DNA of 64,000 nt, from NCBI RefSeq assembly GCF_900186975.1, contig NZ_LT906441.1:248001-312000 (forward strand), given 5' to 3'. The DNA is from Cutibacterium granulosum (GTDB lineage: Bacteria; Actinomycetota; Actinomycetes; Propionibacteriales; Propionibacteriaceae). The notes beneath the pieces were generated by a model. It ran no database searches. It was not told the origin of the DNA and saw only the letters and a program-made list of their open reading frames with translations. The first letter of the stretch is position 1; each line of letters opens with the position of its first letter. Of the stretch, positions 1 through 8,902 are shown piece by piece. Position numbers and translations under genes: made by a program.

Positions 1-452
1 TTGCCGAATCCCATGACGCCACCGCGACCACCCATGCCCTGGGCAGCGTTGATCATCCAGATGAAGAGGGCAAGGATGATGAGGAACGGTACGACGTTGA
101 TGAGCAGTGACTTCCACACGCTCGGACCGGGATTCTCACCCTTCCACTCGTCGACCGTCTTGTCCGCGACGCGCTCGTCGAGCTTCTTGATGAGCTCCTG
201 GCTCTGATCACCGACCCAGTAGGAGCGATACTGCTTGTCGTTCTTGTCGGTGATCCTGATGATCTGGTCGCCGTCGGTCAGGGTGACCTGCTTGAGCTTG
301 GTGTTGCCGTTGATCATGCTCACGGCCTGCGAGGTCGGGATCTCCTCGTAACTGTGCTGGGACCCCACCAATTGCGACACGACGATGACCGCCACGATCG
401 TCAGCAGGACCCAGGGCACCGGGCTGCGCAGGAAACGATGCGAACTTTTCAT
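1..452 (-). CDS. ftsH: ATP-dependent zinc metalloprotease FtsH, N-terminal part (truncated by window edge)
   Basis: Only the first ~150 codons are present; the gene runs off the left edge. The protein begins with a short basic stretch and a membrane segment (about residues 13-28, PWVLLTIVAVIVVSQLV), an extracytoplasmic domain containing YEEIPTSQ and VTLTDGDQI, and a second membrane segment (about 122-136, VVPFLIILALFIWMI), ending in a glycine-rich MGGRGG linker. This is the standard FtsH N-terminal architecture that precedes the AAA+ and zinc-protease domains, which lie outside the window. The ATG at 452 is preceded by AGGTG. FtsH degrades membrane and unstable cytosolic proteins. hpt and tilS lie upstream on the same strand, a very common actinobacterial order (tilS-hpt-ftsH). 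Confidence 0.93.
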   Translation of the reverse strand, partial: MKSSHRFLRSPVPWVLLTIVAVIVVSQLVGSQHSYEEIPTSQAVSMINGNTKLKQVTLTDGDQIIRITDKNDKQYRSYWVGDQSQELIKKLDERVADKTVDEWKGENPGPSVWKSLLINVVPFLIILALFIWMINAAQGMGGRGGVMGFG

Positions 453-555
453 GAGCACCTACAGGTATCGGAGAGAATACGCCCGGCCACGATACCAGCG
501 CAGCCAAACCGGACCACAGTGTGAGTCCGCCGGCGGTCCAGAGGGTGACGCGGAA

Positions 556-1107
556 TCAGGAGTAGACGTGCGGGGCCAGGGTGGCGACGTCGGTGAGATT
601 GCGGTAGTGGCCGGCGTAGTCCAATCCGTACCCGACGACGAACTCGTTGGGAATGTCGAAGCCGACGTACTTGACGTCCACCGACGAGGTGAGGGCAGGC
701 GGCTTGCGGAACATCGCCATGACCTCAAGCGAATTGGGATCACGGGAGCTGAGGTTCTGCAGCAGATAGCTCAGCGTCAGTCCGGTGTCGATGATGTCCT
801 CGACGATGAGGACGTCCTTGCCCTCGATGGACCCGGAAAGATCCTTGAGGATACGCACGACACCGCTGGAGGTGGTGCCCACCCCGTAGGAGGACACTGC
901 CATCCAGTCCATCGTCATGTGACTGTTCATGGACCGGCACAGGTCTGCCAACGTCATGACGGCACCGTTGAGCACCCCGACGAGGACGACCTCGCGGTCC
1001 TGGTAGTCGGCATCGATCTGGGCGGCCAGTTCGACCACTCGCTGATGCACCTGCTCCTCGGTGTAGAGGACTTCCTTGATGTCTGAACCCAAGTCTGCTG
1101 CGCGCAC
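556..1107 (-). CDS. hpt: Hypoxanthine phosphoribosyltransferase
   Basis: 183-residue purine salvage enzyme that joins hypoxanthine (and guanine) to PRPP to give IMP (GMP). The PRPP-binding loop VEDIIDTGL is at residues 102-110, the base-binding C-terminal region FDIPNEFVVGYGLDYAGHYRNL is typical of type I phosphoribosyltransferases, and the length matches bacterial Hpt. A GTG start at 1107 is chosen because it is the first in-frame start and gives the family's N-terminus. It lies 29 bp downstream of tilS and 103 bp upstream of ftsH, as in most Actinobacteria and Firmicutes, so it is probably cotranscribed with tilS. Confidence 0.95.
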   Translation of the reverse strand: MRAADLGSDIKEVLYTEEQVHQRVVELAAQIDADYQDREVVLVGVLNGAVMTLADLCRSMNSHMTMDWMAVSSYGVGTTSSGVVRILKDLSGSIEGKDVLIVEDIIDTGLTLSYLLQNLSSRDPNSLEVMAMFRKPPALTSSVDVKYVGFDIPNEFVVGYGLDYAGHYRNLTDVATLAPHVYS

Positions 1108-1136
1108 GGGATCACCTTATCGTTCTCGCGGCGTCC

Positions 1137-2138
1137 TCACGAGCTCGCCAGCCAGACCAGCTCGCCATGTTCCTTGCGCACGGCTCCACCGGGAAGGTCC
1201 ACTCGCGCGCCTCCCGGGCCATCCACCAGGCCAAGCACTGCCTGCACGTGTACCCGCAACGGGTGCACGTCACGATGCTCCAACCACGCCTTGACGACGC
1301 GGCCTGCCAACCCATCTGGCAACGCGTGGAGCTTCGACACGGGAAGGTTCGCCTCAATGGATGCCCCCGGTGGGAACTGCTCCACGTGCGACTGCTGCTC
1401 GTGAGAGGTTCCGCCGCCGGCAAACCACCATGTCACCACGTTGTTCAGGGCCTCGTCGTCGGAGGCGAGCAGCTCGGCACTGCGAGCGAGATTGACGATC
1501 GCCCCCTCCCCCAGCACATGAGCGAGCTGCCCCATGAGTTCGGTGCGCACCCGGGAGCGCAGGAAGCTCGGGTCGGCATTCTGGGGGTCGTGCCAGGGCG
1601 CCACCTGCCACTCGCGGCAGGCCTGCACGGTCGTGGCACGACGCACCCCGAGCAGCGGATGCCAGAATCGGCCGGATCTGGGGCGCATTCCCGACAACGA
1701 CCTGGCCCCCGATCCTCTGGCCAGCCCGAGCAGCACTGTCTCGGCCTGGTCGTCAAGGGTGTGGCCAAGCAGCACGGGGCCACCACCGGCATGCTGCAGC
1801 AGGGCGGCTCGCCGGGCAGCACGGGCAGCAGCCTCCGGGCCGTTCGGATCACCGGGGTCGACGTGCACCTTCACGATGACGGCTGGCACGTCGTGACCGG
1901 CAAGTTGGGCGCGAGCCTGCTGGGAGACCTCGTGTGAGCCGTCCTGCAGCTGATGGTCGACGATCACCGCCCGCACCGAGGTGCCCGTACGTTGCCCGGC
2001 CCAGGCTGCGCCAAGTGCCAGCGCCAGGGAGTCCGGCCCACCCGAGCAGCCGACCGTGGCCTCCGGCACGCCGGTGAGAGCGTCCCGCAACGCCTGGGCC
2101 ACCTGCAGACTTGCCGGGCCGAGTGCCTTGCGTGCCAT
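1137..2138 (-). CDS. tilS: tRNA(Ile)-lysidine synthetase
   Basis: Modifies C34 of the CAU-anticodon tRNA-Ile to lysidine so that it reads AUA. The PP-loop ATPase motif SGGPDS is at residues 32-37 and is followed by VDHQLQDGS and GHTLDDQAETVLL, all family hallmarks; the C-terminal part is the variable substrate-binding region. The 333-residue length fits actinobacterial TilS, which lacks the longest C-terminal domain. ATG 2138 is chosen; an in-frame GTG six bases upstream (2144) overlaps the dacB stop as GTGA and is an equally possible start. The tight overlap with dacB indicates translational coupling. Confidence 0.93.
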   Translation of the reverse strand: MARKALGPASLQVAQALRDALTGVPEATVGCSGGPDSLALALGAAWAGQRTGTSVRAVIVDHQLQDGSHEVSQQARAQLAGHDVPAVIVKVHVDPGDPNGPEAAARAARRAALLQHAGGGPVLLGHTLDDQAETVLLGLARGSGARSLSGMRPRSGRFWHPLLGVRRATTVQACREWQVAPWHDPQNADPSFLRSRVRTELMGQLAHVLGEGAIVNLARSAELLASDDEALNNVVTWWFAGGGTSHEQQSHVEQFPPGASIEANLPVSKLHALPDGLAGRVVKAWLEHRDVHPLRVHVQAVLGLVDGPGGARVDLPGGAVRKEHGELVWLASS

Positions 2139-2140
2139 GC

Positions 2141-3589
2141 TCACCCGTGGGAGACGGCTGCCGAGGCATGGTCGACCCAGACCTGCCCCTGGTCGACGGG
2201 GGCATCGTTGACGATGAGCCCCTCCACCAGGACGCGACCATCGGGGGTACGCACCCAACCCGACAGGGACGCCACCCCGGTGAGTGTGCCGGTCTTGGCG
2301 TGCACGAGGCCACGGGCGGGTTTCGTCTCCGGCTGGTCGTAGCGGTACGACAGCCCACCGGTGACCCCGGAGATCGGCACACCGTCGAGCATGGGCTGCA
2401 TGGCTGGCGTGGCGAGCACCTTCGTCCACACCGTGGCCAGCATCCTGGGACTCACTCGGTTGGAGCGGCTCAGACCGCTGGCGTCGTCGATGACGGCACC
2501 GTGCTGCCAGGCACCGAATTCCTTGAGCTTGGCCTGTAGGGCCGCCCGCACCCCGGCAGGATCGGGTTTGCCACCCGTTGCCAGGGCCAACTGGCGGCCC
2601 ATGACCTCGGTGGCGGAGTTGTCGGAGTGCAGCAGGGCACGGTTGATGATCTCCTCCAGCGGGGCCGAGCGCACCTCGGCGATCTTCGCACCGCTGCCCT
2701 TGGTGCGAGCTGGTTTGCCGGTGACCTTGATGCCATTGGCCTTGAGTTGGTCGGCGAACGTCGTCGCAGCCTGGTCGGCCGGGTTGCCGACTCGCACACC
2801 GGTGGCCGGGTCCACTCCTTCGTCCACCCACAGTGACGTGATCGTCGTCACTTGGTCGGCGTAGTCCTTGGGCCAAGACGGGTGCCAGGTGGCTCCCCTG
2901 AACAGGGAGTCGTCGTAGGAGAGCGTCACCGACGTCGTCCCGGCCTTCCTCAGCGCCGCCGCGGTACGTTTGGCAAGCTGCTCGGTGGAGGCCCAAGAGC
3001 CGCCATCCTTACCCGGGGAGCGCTTGAGGTAGGGGTCTCCCCCACCCACCAGGACGATCTTTCCGGGGGCCGGGCTGACGACGGTGGTGGTGAATCGCGT
3101 GCCGGCGTCGCGCACGCTGAGCATGCTCGCCATGGTGACGACCTTGAGGTTGGAGGCCGGCATGAGCAGGGTGTCGTCGCCGGCGGCATAGAGCTCCTTG
3201 CCGCTGGCAGGGTCGACGACGGCTGCTGCCGTGTGCCCCGGCTTTCCCTTGATGGCGGTGAGTCGCTTGGCCAGGGCAGCAGTGTCGGTGTGCCCGTCAG
3301 CCTTCTCGACGGGGGCTGCGTCAATGACGCCGTGCTTCTGAGTGGTTCTGGGCTTCTGGGCGGTTCCGGTGGCCTCCTCCGAGTCTTTCGTCCCATCTGC
3401 CGGGACGGCATCGGCACCCGATGGGAGGTGCCGAGAGGCACCCCGTGTGTCCTCGGTGGGCAATTGATTCGGGACGGGCATAGAATGTGCGCAGGTAGCG
3501 GTTCCTGAGCCTGTCAGTGCTACGGCAACCAGCAACACCAACAACTTCAGGGGTTGGCCTGCGCGCCGTCGTTGACGTGTGTGTGTCAC
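2141..3589 (-). CDS. dacB: D-alanyl-D-alanine carboxypeptidase / endopeptidase (PBP4 type)
   Basis: 482-residue peptidase S13 family enzyme that trims or cleaves peptidoglycan cross-links outside the membrane. The penicillin-binding triad is visible: SNLK (Ser about residue 146, Lys 149), SDN (about 322) and KTG (about 432). A basic N-terminus followed by a hydrophobic stretch (LKLLVLLVAVALTG) serves as signal/anchor; residues ~40-105 are a low-complexity Pro/Thr/Glu linker. The GTG at 3589 is preceded by AGGAGG at good spacing, which fixes the start; a much longer open frame extends upstream only as a high-GC artefact. The stop overlaps the tilS start region. S13 enzymes next to tilS-hpt-ftsH are common in Actinobacteria. 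Confidence 0.93.
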   Translation of the reverse strand: MTHTRQRRRAGQPLKLLVLLVAVALTGSGTATCAHSMPVPNQLPTEDTRGASRHLPSGADAVPADGTKDSEEATGTAQKPRTTQKHGVIDAAPVEKADGHTDTAALAKRLTAIKGKPGHTAAAVVDPASGKELYAAGDDTLLMPASNLKVVTMASMLSVRDAGTRFTTTVVSPAPGKIVLVGGGDPYLKRSPGKDGGSWASTEQLAKRTAAALRKAGTTSVTLSYDDSLFRGATWHPSWPKDYADQVTTITSLWVDEGVDPATGVRVGNPADQAATTFADQLKANGIKVTGKPARTKGSGAKIAEVRSAPLEEIINRALLHSDNSATEVMGRQLALATGGKPDPAGVRAALQAKLKEFGAWQHGAVIDDASGLSRSNRVSPRMLATVWTKVLATPAMQPMLDGVPISGVTGGLSYRYDQPETKPARGLVHAKTGTLTGVASLSGWVRTPDGRVLVEGLIVNDAPVDQGQVWVDHASAAVSHG

Positions 3590-3658
3590 GTAGAGCCTCC
3601 TGAAAACTGCAATACAGTGTGCGCCAGTTCGCACGTCTGAGACAAGAGAGGGTCGACT

Positions 3659-4219
3659 GTGACCGACGATTTCATGAACATCTTCACGTCTGGCATGCCC
3701 GATGCCATGACCTTCGACGTGACGATCGAGATCCCCCGCGGCACCAAGAACAAGTACGAGATGGATCACGAAACCGGTCGGATCCGTTTGGATCGTACCT
3801 TGTTCACCTCCACCCAGTACCCCTACGACTATGGATTCATCGAGGGAACCCTGGGTGAGGACGGTGATCCGCTCGATGCCCTGGTGCTGCTGCCCGAGCC
3901 GACCTTCCCCGGCTGCCTCATCGAGTGCCGTGCCCTGGCAATGTTCCAGATGCAGGACGAGAATGGCGGTGACGACAAGGTGTTGTGCGTACCGGCCGCG
4001 GATCGTCGCCGGGACGGCCTCATCGACATCGACGACGTGTCGAACCTCACCCTCATGGAGATCGAGCACTTCTTCACCGTCTACAAGGATCTGGAACCCG
4101 GAAAATCGGTGGAGGGCGCCACGTGGACCGATCGGGCGGAGGCCGAGGCCGAGATCAAGGCATCGACCGAGCGTGCCAAGGGCACACCGTACGAGCATCA
4201 CAACGTGAACCTGGCCTGA
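3659..4219 (+). CDS. ppa: Inorganic pyrophosphatase
   Basis: Family I soluble pyrophosphatase that hydrolyses PPi to two phosphates and drives biosynthetic reactions. Recognised by [14 protein letters not shown], the YPYDYGFI substrate-binding segment and the metal-binding signature [10 protein letters not shown]. The typical actinobacterial protein starts near MTFDVTIEI, i.e. at ATG 3707 here; the GTG at 3659 gives a 16-residue extension and has an AGAGAGG ribosome site, so I prefer it (186 aa) with moderate certainty. It is divergent from dacB across a 69-bp spacer. Confidence 0.95.
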   Translation: MTDDFMNIFTSGMPDAMTFDVTIEIPRGTKNKYEMDHETGRIRLDRTLFTSTQYPYDYGFIEGTLGEDGDPLDALVLLPEPTFPGCLIECRALAMFQMQDENGGDDKVLCVPAADRRRDGLIDIDDVSNLTLMEIEHFFTVYKDLEPGKSVEGATWTDRAEAEAEIKASTERAKGTPYEHHNVNLA

Positions 4220-4596
4220 GTTCCCCCACGGCAGCCTGAGCCTAATACGGTGGCCTGTGACCTCATGCGGCACAGCTTGAGCCCCGTGCAGCAGCCTGAT
4301 CCCACGGGGCAATGAGGGGAGTTGGTGGCAGTCTCACCACCAGCTCTCCTGTCTGCATGTCCACTGCCCAGCACGCCTGCGCCAGACCTCATCGTGCACC
4401 GGCCACCCCATCGCTGTCGTTCCCGGCGACGCTCCGTGGAGCGGTGACGGCGGCGCTGGGCACCCTGACCAGAAGGTGACCACTGGCACCAGAACCTGGC
4501 TGGTGGGTCCACCGTGAGATGGGTGGGCACGGCCCAGGTGAGGTGACTCCCCCACGTACCACGCCTCGGAGGCTCACCTCAAGAGGGTGTACCCGC
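4220..4596. other. Non-coding stretch between ppa and crcB
   Basis: 377 bases between two convergent genes. Reading frames here are short and show no recognisable protein. The only structure I see is the hairpin at 4319-4346; the rest looks like featureless GC-rich sequence. Confidence 0.6.
4319..4346 (+). terminator. Hairpin downstream of ppa
   Basis: GAGTTGGTGG pairs with CCACCAGCTC (10 bp with one G-U) around an 8-base loop, 100 bases after the ppa stop. There is no clear U tract, so termination is possible but not certain. Confidence 0.35.
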
Positions 4597-4956
4597 TCAC
4601 CTGATGAGGGCGTACCCACCGGCGGCCACGGCGAGGCACGTCAGGGCCATGCCCACGGCATTGAGCAGTCCAGCCCACACATGACGTCCGGACAGCAACC
4701 GCACCGTCTCCACACTGGCAGTGGAGAACGTGGTGAATCCGCCGAGGAAACCAGTACCGAGAATCACCTTGAGATCGGGGTTCGCCCCGTTGACGACGCC
4801 CGCCGTCAACGCTCCCAGGACGACCGAGCCGAGCAGGTTGACCACCCACGTCGCCCACGGCATCAGCGTCCTGGCCAGGCCCCGAATCCAGCCGTCCAAG
4901 GCAAACCGGCACATGGCACCAAGACCACCCAGAACAGTCATGAGCACGATCGTCAC
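4597..4956 (-). CDS. crcB: Fluoride exporter CrcB/Fluc, short subunit
   Basis: 119-residue four-helix membrane protein of the Fluc fluoride channel family. Family marks are GGLGAMCRFALDGW near the N-terminus, VVNLLGS and the GTGFLGGFTTFSTA segment that lines the pore with phenylalanines and a central polar break. Its GTG start overlaps the stop of the other crcB as GTGA, so the two are translationally coupled. Gram-positive bacteria often carry two crcB genes whose products form an antiparallel heterodimer that lets toxic fluoride leak out. Confidence 0.93.
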   Translation of the reverse strand: MTIVLMTVLGGLGAMCRFALDGWIRGLARTLMPWATWVVNLLGSVVLGALTAGVVNGANPDLKVILGTGFLGGFTTFSTASVETVRLLSGRHVWAGLLNAVGMALTCLAVAAGGYALIR

Positions 4957-5594
4957 CGCTGACCCCCTCGCAGAGGATGCTGGTCACGAGCCCCGTTCGG
5001 ACCCTCATTCGACTCGTCCTGTGAGTGTCGGCTCGGCGTGGAGTGGGCAGGCAGGTGACTTGAGGACTCATCGGGGCGCGTCGAAGCGCGATGTCGTCCG
5101 CGAGCCGATGCCTCATGGCGGGACGCCGTCCCCACGGTCCGAGCCGCCATGTGGACGCCAACCCATGCCGCCAGCACACCTGCGACGACGCTCACGGCAA
5201 GGTAGCTCGCTGCCAGAACGGGACGGTCGCGTCCCAGCAGAACTGTCTCGGTCGCCAGACTGGAGTAGGTGGTGAAGGAACCGCAGAATCCGGTGCCCAG
5301 GCACAGTCGCACGAGCCGCCGCCATCCCTCATCGGGCCCGGACCGCGCAAGTCCTTCCAGCAGCCATCCCAGGGCCAGGCATCCCACGAGGTTGACCGTG
5401 AACGTGCCCATCGGCCAGTCCCCTGCGTCACCGATGGCAGCGCCGACCCCCCACCGGGCAAGCGTCCCCAGACATCCCCCGAGGAAGACGAGCAGCAGGT
5501 ACCGCCATTGCCGATGCATCTCGACGGTTCGGGGAGCGACGTGACCCGCAGCAACCTTCGCGACATCGCCTGCTGAATCGGCGGGGACGGTCAT
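4953..5594 (-). CDS. crcB: Fluoride exporter CrcB/Fluc, long subunit
   Basis: 213 residues; the conserved core (about residues 35-150) has GGCLGTLARWGVG, TVNLVGCLALG and GTGFCGSFTTYSS. ATG 5594 follows AGGAG at a seven-base gap, which is the reason to choose it. Unlike its partner it has a ~30-residue N-terminal extension and a ~60-residue hydrophilic, Arg/Ser/His-rich C-terminal tail (ASARGRHRASTRPDESSSHL...). The tail is probably cytoplasmic or disordered and is not part of the channel fold. Partner of the downstream crcB for fluoride efflux. Confidence 0.92.
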   Translation of the reverse strand: MTVPADSAGDVAKVAAGHVAPRTVEMHRQWRYLLLVFLGGCLGTLARWGVGAAIGDAGDWPMGTFTVNLVGCLALGWLLEGLARSGPDEGWRRLVRLCLGTGFCGSFTTYSSLATETVLLGRDRPVLAASYLAVSVVAGVLAAWVGVHMAARTVGTASRHEASARGRHRASTRPDESSSHLPAHSTPSRHSQDESNEGPNGARDQHPLRGGQR

Positions 5595-5723
5595 GACGCA
5601 GCTCCTGACACTGGACGTAGGACGGCGGGGGATGGCGTGGGACAATAGGGGGCCGGGAAGGCCCCGACCAGGACGAGGACCGGCACACTCGCAGTTGAAT
5701 GCTACTCGTGACACAATTCGTCC

Positions 5724-6836
5724 GTGCAATCCTGCTTGGTCCTGGTAGCCCCGTCCGCCAACCACGTCTACGCCAATCAGGCTCCGCGTCTGGCGGCAGC
5801 CGAGTTGGCACTGTGCTGTCCACAGGTCCGTGGCGCCGAGCCGATCGTGCTCGCTGGGGTGGAGTGCATCGCACTGGAGATCGACGATGCCGAGCAACCA
5901 CTGGCCCCGGCCGTCCTGCGGGCCGTCTCGCGGGCATCGGCCACCCTGGCGGCCTTCCAGCGGGAGGGCGAGCTGCTGCGTCCCATCGAGCTTCCCACCA
6001 CCCATGTGCTGGATGAGGATCTGGTGACGATCCCCAAGTACCGCGGCAAGACCAACGAGCAGTTCACCCGACTGCTGCTCAACGTCACCCTGGCCGGGCT
6101 CTCCGGGGCGGCCGCAGCACGGCGTGACCAGGGGGCGCGGCTGGCGATCCTCGATCCGATGGCCGGGCGCGGCACCACCCTGCAGGAGGCCTGGCTGGCC
6201 GGGCACAACGGTTACGGGGTGGAGCTGGACGTCAAGGCCGTCGAGGCACTGGCCGCCCACATGACGACGTGGCTGCGTCACAAGCGTCTCAAACACACCT
6301 CACGCACCCACCCCGTGCGTCGGGACGGTCGGGTGTTGGGAAAGAAGTACGAGGCCGAACTGCGCCTGCCCAGTTCCGAACCACTGGAGATGGGCGTGTT
6401 CACCGGGGACACCCGCGACAGCGCCAAGCTCTGGGGGCGCAAGAAGTTCGACGCCGTCGTCGTTGACGCCCCCTACGGAGTGGTGCACGCAGCGACGTCC
6501 CGTCCTGCCGCGAAGGGGCCGGACGCCAAGGGCGGTGGGAAGGGGACCACCGCCGACAAGCGGCACGGTGGCCGTGACGGACGTTCCTCGGGTCGGGACC
6601 GCTCACCCGCCCAGCTGCTCGGCGAGTCGATCAGTGTGTGGGCCAGCCAGCTGCGCTCCGGCGGGGCCATGGGGATCTCGTGGAACACGTTCGGCCTGGC
6701 TCGGGAGGATCTGCTCGCCATGATGGCCGACGCTGGGCTGCAGCCGCTGGACGACGATCTGCACCGCGGGCTGGACCACCGGGTCGACTCGTCGATTCAT
6801 CGCGACGTGGCAGTGGCCGTGAAGGCCACGGCCTGA
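5724..6836 (+). CDS. SAM-dependent RNA/DNA methyltransferase, TRM11/RlmL-like
   Basis: 370 residues. The catalytic half contains a Rossmann motif DPMAGRGTTLQEAWLAGHNGYGVELD (motif I at about residues 149-160, acidic end of beta-2 about 172) and VVVDAPYG at about 249-256, the position of the DPPY/NPPF motif of N6-adenine and N2-guanine methyltransferases. The N-terminal ~120 residues resemble the THUMP-less front part of actinobacterial TRM11-like proteins (KYRGKTNEQFTRLLLN). A Gly/Lys/Arg-rich insert follows the catalytic motif (residues ~262-295). The GTG at 5724 has no clear ribosome site, so leaderless initiation is likely. Target unknown; tRNA or rRNA guanine is the best guess. Confidence 0.7.
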   Translation: MQSCLVLVAPSANHVYANQAPRLAAAELALCCPQVRGAEPIVLAGVECIALEIDDAEQPLAPAVLRAVSRASATLAAFQREGELLRPIELPTTHVLDEDLVTIPKYRGKTNEQFTRLLLNVTLAGLSGAAAARRDQGARLAILDPMAGRGTTLQEAWLAGHNGYGVELDVKAVEALAAHMTTWLRHKRLKHTSRTHPVRRDGRVLGKKYEAELRLPSSEPLEMGVFTGDTRDSAKLWGRKKFDAVVVDAPYGVVHAATSRPAAKGPDAKGGGKGTTADKRHGGRDGRSSGRDRSPAQLLGESISVWASQLRSGGAMGISWNTFGLAREDLLAMMADAGLQPLDDDLHRGLDHRVDSSIHRDVAVAVKATA

Positions 6837-7042
6837 CGCCTCAGGATCCTGCCCCGCACGGACGATCCTGCCCCGAATGGTGCGGTGCTGCGCCACCGGG
6901 CACGTGCCGGCCCGACCGGCACAGCGACTGCTGGGAGGCACCCGCCACACGATCACTGACACCAGCCGGGTGAGTGCCGGTCCTTCGTGCCGTGTCTCGA
7001 ACAGCCCATGTGGCTGGTCGGCAGGGGTGCCACAATGATCTC

Positions 7043-7537
7043 ATGCACACCCTCTTGCTGATGCGCCATGCCCAGGCCGCTCCGATGGCAGCCACCGATC
7101 ACGACCGTCCCCTCACGGCCTATGGTCGGCGTCAGGCCCACGAGATGGGGCTCCAACTTGCCGATCGCAGGATCGATCTCGCCATGGTCTCCAGCGCCCG
7201 ACGCACCCAGCAGACCTTCGAGGAGCTGGAGGTGGACTGTCGCGTGGAGACCATGCGTGTGCTGTACGGTTGCACGGTGCCCACCATGCGGCAGCGAATC
7301 TCCGAGTCATTGGATGACGAGGTGAACACCTTGCTCGTCATCGCACACTCCCCGGCGATCCCGCAGTTGGCAGCACAGCTGTCCGCAGACCCGACGGACA
7401 GCCAGGGGCAGTCCATACTGTGTCACTACCCGCCGGCAACCCTCACCGAGATCGCGGTGGATGGGCCGTGGCGCGAGATCTCCGAGGAGTTCGCGACCAA
7501 CACGTCACTGCGCGGGGTGTGGGAACCGCCGATGTGA
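7043..7537 (+). CDS. sixA: Phosphohistidine phosphatase SixA-like (histidine phosphatase family)
   Basis: 164-residue member of the histidine phosphatase (phosphoglycerate mutase-like) superfamily. The N-terminal LLMRHAQA contains the RHG-type catalytic Arg-His, and the second active-site histidine is in VIAHSPAIP. The small size with no insert matches SixA, which removes phosphate from phosphohistidine proteins. ATG 7043 places RH at residues 8-9, as in the family; an open frame extends upstream without a better start. It faces the zinc-ribbon gene across a 40-bp gap. Confidence 0.82.
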   Translation: MHTLLLMRHAQAAPMAATDHDRPLTAYGRRQAHEMGLQLADRRIDLAMVSSARRTQQTFEELEVDCRVETMRVLYGCTVPTMRQRISESLDDEVNTLLVIAHSPAIPQLAAQLSADPTDSQGQSILCHYPPATLTEIAVDGPWREISEEFATNTSLRGVWEPPM

Positions 7538-7577
7538 GGCTCATCGCCTCACCCCGCCGATTCCAGATCCCGTTGGC

Positions 7578-8828
7578 TCAACGCTGCACGTAGACGGCGA
7601 TGGTGCGCCCACCTGTGCACGTGACGAGTTCGTCGCCGGTGCAGGTGAGGTCATAACTGCGGTTCGAGGCGGGGCTGAACACCGTCATGTGGATCGTCCC
7701 GTGCGAGTGCGGCGGGAGCTGGGAGGCAGCGGCACGAGCCAGCTGGCAGGAGGCGCTGCCATCGCCCCAGACCGAGTCATCGCACTGACGCGCCGTCTCG
7801 GGGACGCTGGAGCCGCTGGGAGTGGGGCTCGGGGTGGCCGATGTCGTGGGTGTGTTGGACTCCTGCGTGGGCGTCGGGGAGGGAGAACTGCTCGATTCCT
7901 CGGCGCTCGATTCCTCGGCACTGGGGCTTGCAGAGGCAGCGGAGCTCGCAGAAGCAGTGGCCGATGGGCTGGAGGTCGGTGCGGGCGAGGACGCGACAGC
8001 AGGCGCGTTCGAGGTCGGGGCGCCGATGTCCGGCCCGGAACGCAGCAAGGCCCACACGACGACGATGAGCAGCAGGACTGCACTCGCCAGAACAATGGCA
8101 GCGATGGCGGGGGCGGAGAGCCGGTGCTGTTCCTCGGCATCGTCAACCTGGTCCTGCGTCGTGGACTCGTCGGCGGGAGGGGTGAAGCGCACCGGATCGG
8201 ACTTCTGGGTGGCGAACACCGCGCTGTGTTCTGCCTCCGGGTCACGGAACCAGTCGTTGGGAAGATCCGGAATACGCTGCGTGGGGACATTGGGCGCCGA
8301 GGCGGGGGGTGTGGTGGGGGTGAGCACTCGGGTCTCGTCCCCGGGGGACACCGGCTCGCGAAGAACACGAGAGGTGGTCTCACTGAGATCAGGGGCAGGG
8401 TCGACGTCGTTCCTGGAGGCGGAGGATGCCGGTCGCGATCGATCATCGGAACCAGCTTGGCCAGCGGAGTCGCCCGAGGTGGGTCGTGTCTTGTCGTCCC
8501 CTTGGGCGGTGTCTGTCCGGGCAGCATCGTCGAACTGGGACGTGTCGCGCCTCGGGGAGCGACTGCCCAGCTGTGCGGACGTGTCGGAGTTTCCTCTCGC
8601 AGCTGCGGGGCGGTTGATGGCTCTGCGATCCATCTCGACCGTGGCGTCGGCGTCGAAGTGGGACGACTCGTCCTTGACCGGACGGACGCCGTCCGCACCG
8701 CCGTGCAGGGAACGCTCCAGGGATGGATCCGTCATACGTATTGCGCCGGGCAGACGAAGATCAAGGTTGCACCTTGGGCACGTCGTGTCCCGGGCCTGTA
8801 CTGCAGACCCGCACCGCGCACAGAACAT
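7578..8828 (-). CDS. Zinc-ribbon membrane protein with long disordered regions
   Basis: 416 residues. It opens with a four-cysteine zinc ribbon (FCARCGS...CPRCNLD, residues 2-22), followed by ~210 residues of acidic, Ser/Thr/Pro-rich, probably disordered sequence, one membrane helix (about 240-262, APAIAAIVLASAVLLLIVVVWALL), an extracytoplasmic Ser/Ala/Pro linker, and a small C-terminal domain with four cysteines (QCDDSVWG, SCQL, LTCTGD, VTCTGG) probably forming disulfides. The cytoplasmic part has a DETRVLTP motif also seen in the DoxX protein of this window. No specific function recognised; similar actinobacterial proteins are annotated hypothetical. A signalling or envelope-sensor role is inference. 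Confidence 0.75.
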   Translation of the reverse strand: MFCARCGSAVQARDTTCPRCNLDLRLPGAIRMTDPSLERSLHGGADGVRPVKDESSHFDADATVEMDRRAINRPAAARGNSDTSAQLGSRSPRRDTSQFDDAARTDTAQGDDKTRPTSGDSAGQAGSDDRSRPASSASRNDVDPAPDLSETTSRVLREPVSPGDETRVLTPTTPPASAPNVPTQRIPDLPNDWFRDPEAEHSAVFATQKSDPVRFTPPADESTTQDQVDDAEEQHRLSAPAIAAIVLASAVLLLIVVVWALLRSGPDIGAPTSNAPAVASSPAPTSSPSATASASSAASASPSAEESSAEESSSSPSPTPTQESNTPTTSATPSPTPSGSSVPETARQCDDSVWGDGSASCQLARAAASQLPPHSHGTIHMTVFSPASNRSYDLTCTGDELVTCTGGRTIAVYVQR

Positions 8829-8902
8829 TCACACCTCCGTAGCCTTCCCGGCGCTGACCCTTGCGTCGCCGGGCGTCACCAAGGATATGTGATACCGCAG
8901 AA

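Noticed and set aside
5595-5723. Fluoride riboswitch upstream of crcB
   Set aside because: I looked for the crcB-motif core (GGNGATGG with a paired TCCGCC-like segment) and did not see it.
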